From Aptenodytes patagonicus (taxonomy: Eukaryota; Chordata; Aves; Sphenisciformes; Spheniscidae): 64,000 nt of DNA. Location: contig NW_027472020.1 of the NCBI RefSeq assembly GCF_965638725.1, positions 124,001-188,000 on the forward strand. Direction: 5' to 3'. Under the pieces are notes generated by a model. That model was not told the origin of the DNA, did not search any database, and saw nothing but the letters and a program-made list of their open reading frames with translations. Below, piece after piece: positions 59,780 through 64,000 of this stretch. Position numbers and translations under genes: made by a program. Positions within the stretch are counted from its first letter, which is position 1, and each line of letters begins with the position of its first letter.

Positions 59780-60725
59780 AGAAGTTGCAAAAGGGCATTG
59801 ACTTTTTTTGAATTGTTCGCAACCGGAACGGGGGAGAAGGGTTTTTTACGGTTGGCTCTGAGATCAGCCAAGCGGGGCCATCTGAGGGACCTTCCCTCGG
59901 GACCTCTTCCATCCAAAGGACCTTTTCCATGGCCGCTATGGAAAGGAAGGTGGTTTTGCGGGCAAGAGAGGGCAGCCAGGCACTTGGAGCAATGTTGTGA
60001 AGAACTGAAGATCCCTGGAGGGGAAAGGAGAGGATGCAAGTGCAGCTGGGGAGGCATGGAGGGCACGTACGTGCAGGGGCAGCGGAGGCCACCTAAGCTT
60101 ACGCCCAGGGCCATAAGGGACCGGGGAAGGAAAGAGAGCAAGGCTGAGCCCAGCTCCGCTGGCCTGGACTTTCTATTTCCACCTGGGGTAGAGCCAGGGC
60201 TCTCTACTATCCTATTTATCTCCCAGATGACCCAATTTATATCCACTTTCTACCTCTACTTATGAAATCCTCCAGGTAGGTGCCCTGTTTGGCCATCCCG
60301 TGGGCCACCCACGCTGACAGAAGGTCCACCTCCAGTCCCAGCACGGTGGCACTCGCGTCCCCTGCTGTTTCCTGGCATTTTCCTCCTTGCCCAAATCCAT
60401 CCTATGCAACCCAGGAACCAAACCGTCCTTACGGGAAGCTTCTGCTTAGGACCCCCTCCAGCATCGGGGGGGAAGGGGCCACCCTGATGCCGCCCTAAAG
60501 ATGCAGTCCCTGACCTTGAGCAAAGGTTGTTCCTGAGGACACTGGCGCGAGCGAGTGATGAGGGTCTGCAAAGCTGAATTTCACTTTGCAGGGGCAGATC
60601 TTTCTGCACCGGTTTGCAAGCGATCCGAGGGTGCCGGGCTGGGAATTGGAAGACCTTGCTGAAGGGCCAAAATGGAGAGACCTACCCAGAACCAGGAGCT
60701 CAGTGTGGGGGTGAGATGTGTCTCT
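59780..60725. other. Intergenic stretch without recognised gene, unit 4
   Basis: Equivalent to 2700-3660. The CGATCCGAGGG variant near 60621 is shared with unit 1 only. Confidence 0.5.
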
Positions 60726-60728
60726 AGG

Positions 60729-60766
<38 letters not shown>

Positions 60767-60769
60767 CCT
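60726..60769. repeat. AT-rich perfect palindrome, unit 4 (44 bp)
   Basis: The longest form; same GTGTGTG/CACACAC arms as unit 1 with eight more bases of alternating TA. Confidence 0.95.
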
Positions 60770-60774
60770 ACATG

Positions 60775-61372
60775 TAGGGTTCAAATCCTTACTACAGGAC
60801 ACAAAACCTAATTTCCCGGTCCAAAGCCTCATTTTTAGGCTACAAAGCCACAACTGGCTGTGCAAAGCCTCATTTATACAATCCCAACTCTTATTTTCAA
60901 AGTCCAAGTCCTCGGTTTTAGATCCAGACTCTCATATTAAGTTACCAAAGTCTCATTTATGTGGTCCAAAGCCCCATCTTGAAGGCCCAAACCCTCATTT
61001 TGAGAGGCCAAATACTGATTTGTAGGGTCTAAACCCTCTTTCTGGGGAACAAAGGCTCGGGTTTAGGGTCCAAAGCTTCAGTTGGAGGCTCCAGCGCCTC
61101 ATTTGTAAGACCCAGGTCTTTGTTTTTAGAGTCCAAAATCTCATTTGATTGTCCAAATCCTTGTTTTTTGTTTCTGACGCCAAATTCTGAGGGTCCAAAG
61201 TCTCATTTTTAGGGCCCAAGGCCTCCTTTTTAGGGTTCTGCGCCTCTTTTCTTTTAGAGTCCAATTCTCAATTTTTAGGGCCCAAAGCCTCATATTTCAT
61301 TTGAAGCCACAATTTTCACTTTTAGCGCCCAAAGCCTCATTTTCAGGATCCCTCCCCTCATTTTAAGGGTCT
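60775..61372 (+). repeat. Degenerate 22-bp minisatellite, unit 4
   Basis: Same array as unit 1. Confidence 0.85.
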
Positions 61373-61678
61373 CAGTGTCACTGGTGGCATCATCCAGGGC
61401 TGCCCTTTATCCTTCTCGGACAGCTCTAAGCTTCCACAAAGCACAGCCCTTCTTTCCAGGGCCGGGCTGCCCTTTCGTTCGTTTTACTTCAGCACAAACA
61501 CTACCAGAGCCTGCGGCCACGCTCCAGTACCTCATCGCACCTCAGCCCCTGCTGTGAACTAACATGGACAGTCACACCGTTGACGCGCTCTCCTGCCGTA
61601 AAGACCAGCTGATAGGATAGTTTGGGAAGGGAATTTCCCTCACGCTTCCTGGAGCAAACTCGCAGCGCTGTGCGTGAG

Positions 61679-62182
61679 AATCATAGAATCATTAAGGTTG
61701 GAAAAGACCTCTAAGATCATCGAGTCGAACCGTCAACCCACCACCACCGTGCCCGCTAAACCATGTCCCTCAGCGCCGCATCTACACGTCTTTTAAATAC
61801 CTCCAGGGATGGGGACTCAACCACTTCCCTGGGCAGCCTGTTCTAGTGCTTGACAACGCTTTCAGTGAAGGAATTTTTCCCCATGTCCAATCTAAACCTC
61901 CCCTGGCGCAGCTCGAGGCCGTTTCCTCTCATCCTGTCGCTTGTTACCTGGGAGAAGAGACCGACCCCCCCCTCGCTACAACCTCCTTGCAGGTGGTTGT
62001 AGAGAGCGACGAGGTCTCCCCTCAGCCTCCTTCTCTCCAGGCTAAAGAAGCCCAGTTCCCTCAGCCGCTCCTCAGCAGGCTTGTTCCCCAGACCCTTCCC
62101 CAGCTCCGTTGCCCTTCTCTGGACACGCTCCAGCACCTCGACGTCCTTCTTGTAGCGAGGGGCCCAAAACTGAAGACAGCCT
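61679..62182 (-). mobile_element. CR1 LINE 3' fragment, unit 4
   Basis: Same as 24225-24728 with one or two base changes; open for 97 codons. Confidence 0.92.
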
Positions 62183-62189
62183 CGGAGGG

Positions 62190-63200
62190 CGGGCCCTCAG
62201 CGCCTGACAGCGCAGGCTGCGGCAGGGGCTGGGCCGGGCCGCCGCCATGACAACCGCCCCCTCCCCCTGGAACGCTCCCCCACTTCAGCCCAGAGCCTTC
62301 CCCGGCCGGCACGGCGACAGCCAATCGGCTGCCGCCGCGGGAAGCGCCGCCAATCGGAGCCGGGCGTGCCCTGCCCAATCCCAGCGCCGCTCTCGGGAGG
62401 CCGGCAGAGAGGCGGGAAAGCCCTGAGGGGAGGGACCCGCCCCCGGCTGCGGCCCGTCCGGCCCGGGCCCGTGCGGCCCCCGCGGCTTCTGCCGGGCCCC
62501 TCCGCGTCCCCGGGGCAGCCGGGGGGAGGAAGGCCCTGGCGCTTCCCGGCCGGTGTCACCCCAAGGAGCGCGGGACCTCCCGCCACGCGGAGCAGCGAGG
62601 GAGGCGCCCGGTGCCCTCACGATGTCTGCGGCGGGGGGAGGTGAGGAAGCAAAGCGCGTCCGGGCTCGGCGCCCTCGGCTCAGCCTCAGGCCGCGACGGG
62701 AGCCGAGGGGCTCTTCCGCTGCTGGGAGCCGCCCGAGGCAGCTGCCAGGTACCTGCCTGAGCTAGTTCGCCCGTTTGGGGCGGGAGGTGTCTGCTCTGGG
62801 ACCCGCCTGGGACTCCCCCCAGGTACGGGGCGGCTTTGGCGGCCCTCATCTGAAAGGCGCACGTGTCCGGGGTGGCAGCCCGGGAGCCCTGCCCTGTCGA
62901 GACCCCAGGTAGCGTGCCTCCTCCAGGAGGAAGCTCCAACTGCATGCAGCCACCTGGGACTCCGGCTGGGCGGAAAGCGAAGGTGGTTTGCATCTGGTGG
63001 AAGGACCCCCCCAGGCCAGGCGGCTGTCTGGGACCGCTGCGAGGTAGCAGCAGCGCAGGTCGGTTTGCCTCATCCGGGAAGGAGCTGACATCCCGCCTGT
63101 GCACCGGGAGGGAGCTCGTCCGTGGTGGTTCCTCCGGTGGTTTTGTGTCCTCGTGGGCGAAGCGCTCAGCCTCCGCGGCCGCAAAGTATTTCTAGTGGTG
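62190..63200 (+). promoter_or_regulatory. CpG island with CCAAT boxes and orphan first exon, unit 4
   Basis: Same structure; short exon ATG 62622 to 62640, donor GAG|GTGAGG, phase 1. Confidence 0.7.
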
Positions 63201-63792
63201 CCCGGCCTGGTTTCTCTGCGCAGAGACCTACCCCCGGTGCAGAGTCGCTGCCCAGTTGTCGTTGCCTCCACTGGCAGGCTGTGATTGTGGGAGCTCTGAT
63301 GGCAGGTCGCTGACTGGGGGGCTGCAGGGCCCGCTGCCCAAGTTGGTTTTCGGTGGCGTATAGTTAGCTCCGTTTCAGAGGGACTCTGCGCAAAGGGGGA
63401 CCCAAGTAGATTTGCGTCTGCGTGCGAGTCGCCTCGCTCCTGGGAAGCAGCTGAGGATTTCTCCCTGGTAGATCCCCAGTGCGGCTGTCCCCCCGGAGTG
63501 AAAATCTCATCCCAGGTGACAGCCCACTTGACTTGCCAGGCAGTTGCTGGAGCTATTTTAAAATTTACACAGAAACTGTGTTCCCAGGTAGCAGCCTGGG
63601 ACTCCTAGAAGGTACCTACCTGAAAAGTTTCTCTCCTGTTGCAAGAAGGACCATGGTTAGTAGTGGCTCAGGCTTCCTGCCAGGCTTCCTGGCCTGTCTT
63701 TTTGGCCACCTCAGGAGGGAGTAGAACTCTTGGGTTCTAGATTCCTCCAAGGTAGCTACCGGTGGAGTTTTGTGTATGCTGCAGTCAGGCCC

Positions 63793-64000
63793 ATAGAATC
63801 ACCGAATGGTTTGGGTTGGAAGGGACCTCTAAAGGTCGTCTAGTCCAACCCCCCTGCCGCGGGCAGGGACATCTTCAACTAGATCAGGTCGCTCAGAGCC
63901 CCGCCCAACCTGACCTGGAATGTTTCCAGGGATGGGGCATCCACCACCTCTCTGGGCAACCTGTGCCGGTGTTTCACGACCCGGAGGGTGGTGGAATGTC
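63793..64000 (-). mobile_element. CR1 LINE 3' end, cut by window end, unit 4
   Basis: First 208 bp (3' end) of the same minus-strand CR1 as at 6190; continues past the window. Confidence 0.9.

Larger units (their letters stand above)
57073..64000 (+). repeat. Tandem segmental duplication, unit 4 (partial)
   Basis: Fourth copy, cut by the window end inside the minus-strand CR1. It carries the CCDC81-like exons from mid-exon 4 onward, the longest AT palindrome, the minisatellite, the undeleted CR1 fragment as in unit 2, and the CpG island. Confidence 0.95.

Overview
This looks like bird nuclear DNA. The interspersed repeats I can recognise are all CR1-type LINEs (reverse-transcriptase and endonuclease fragments on both strands, one set ending in 8-base TCTGTGAT-type 3' repeats). 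The genes have short vertebrate exons with GT/AG introns, and there are CpG-island promoters and GC-rich microsatellites. No prokaryotic operon, tRNA, rRNA or CRISPR was seen. A crocodilian or turtle cannot be excluded from the sequence alone.

The window is a tandem segmental duplication. One module of about 17.7-19.8 kb occurs almost four times on the same strand. Equivalent points, taken as the 3' end of CCDC81-like exon 4, lie at 123, 19759, 39513 and 57195. Unit 1 enters mid-exon and unit 4 leaves inside a CR1. By eye the units differ at only one to a few bases per 100, plus small indels.

Each module, left to right, holds: (a) the body of a CCDC81-like gene (two HU-type domains, then a basic, Gly-rich tail) ending at an AATAAA; (b) about 1 kb without a recognised gene; (c) a length-variable AT palindrome and a 22-bp minisatellite; (d) a CR1 remnant; (e) a CpG island with three CCAAT boxes and an orphan first exon (Met-Ser-Ala-Ala-Gly-Gly); (f) a 2.2-kb CR1 on the minus strand with its RT core deleted; (g) nine exons for the C-terminal 301 residues of a GH31 alpha-glucosidase (maltase-glucoamylase/sucrase-isomaltase type), without the exons for the catalytic Asp residues; (h) another CR1 and about 1.8 kb of unassigned DNA, leading into the next CCDC81-like gene.

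Only the copy at 55707-59552 has a recognisable promoter and first exon and an open frame from ATG to stop (467 codons). The copies in units 2 and 3 share a TGA in exon 2 and lack exon 1. The GH31 fragments of units 1 and 2 are open through all nine exons. In unit 3 the last part is replaced at 54255 by unrelated DNA and an older, stop-containing copy of exon 8. Variants are shared between units in conflicting patterns (1+3 against 2+4, 1+4 against 2+3, 1+2 against 3), as expected from unequal crossing-over and gene conversion.

The best candidates for something undescribed are the amplified two-gene module itself, the CpG-island exon whose phase could fit an alternative acceptor of the catalytically truncated GH31 exons, and the short CCDC81-like protein that has lost the family's coiled-coil C-terminus.
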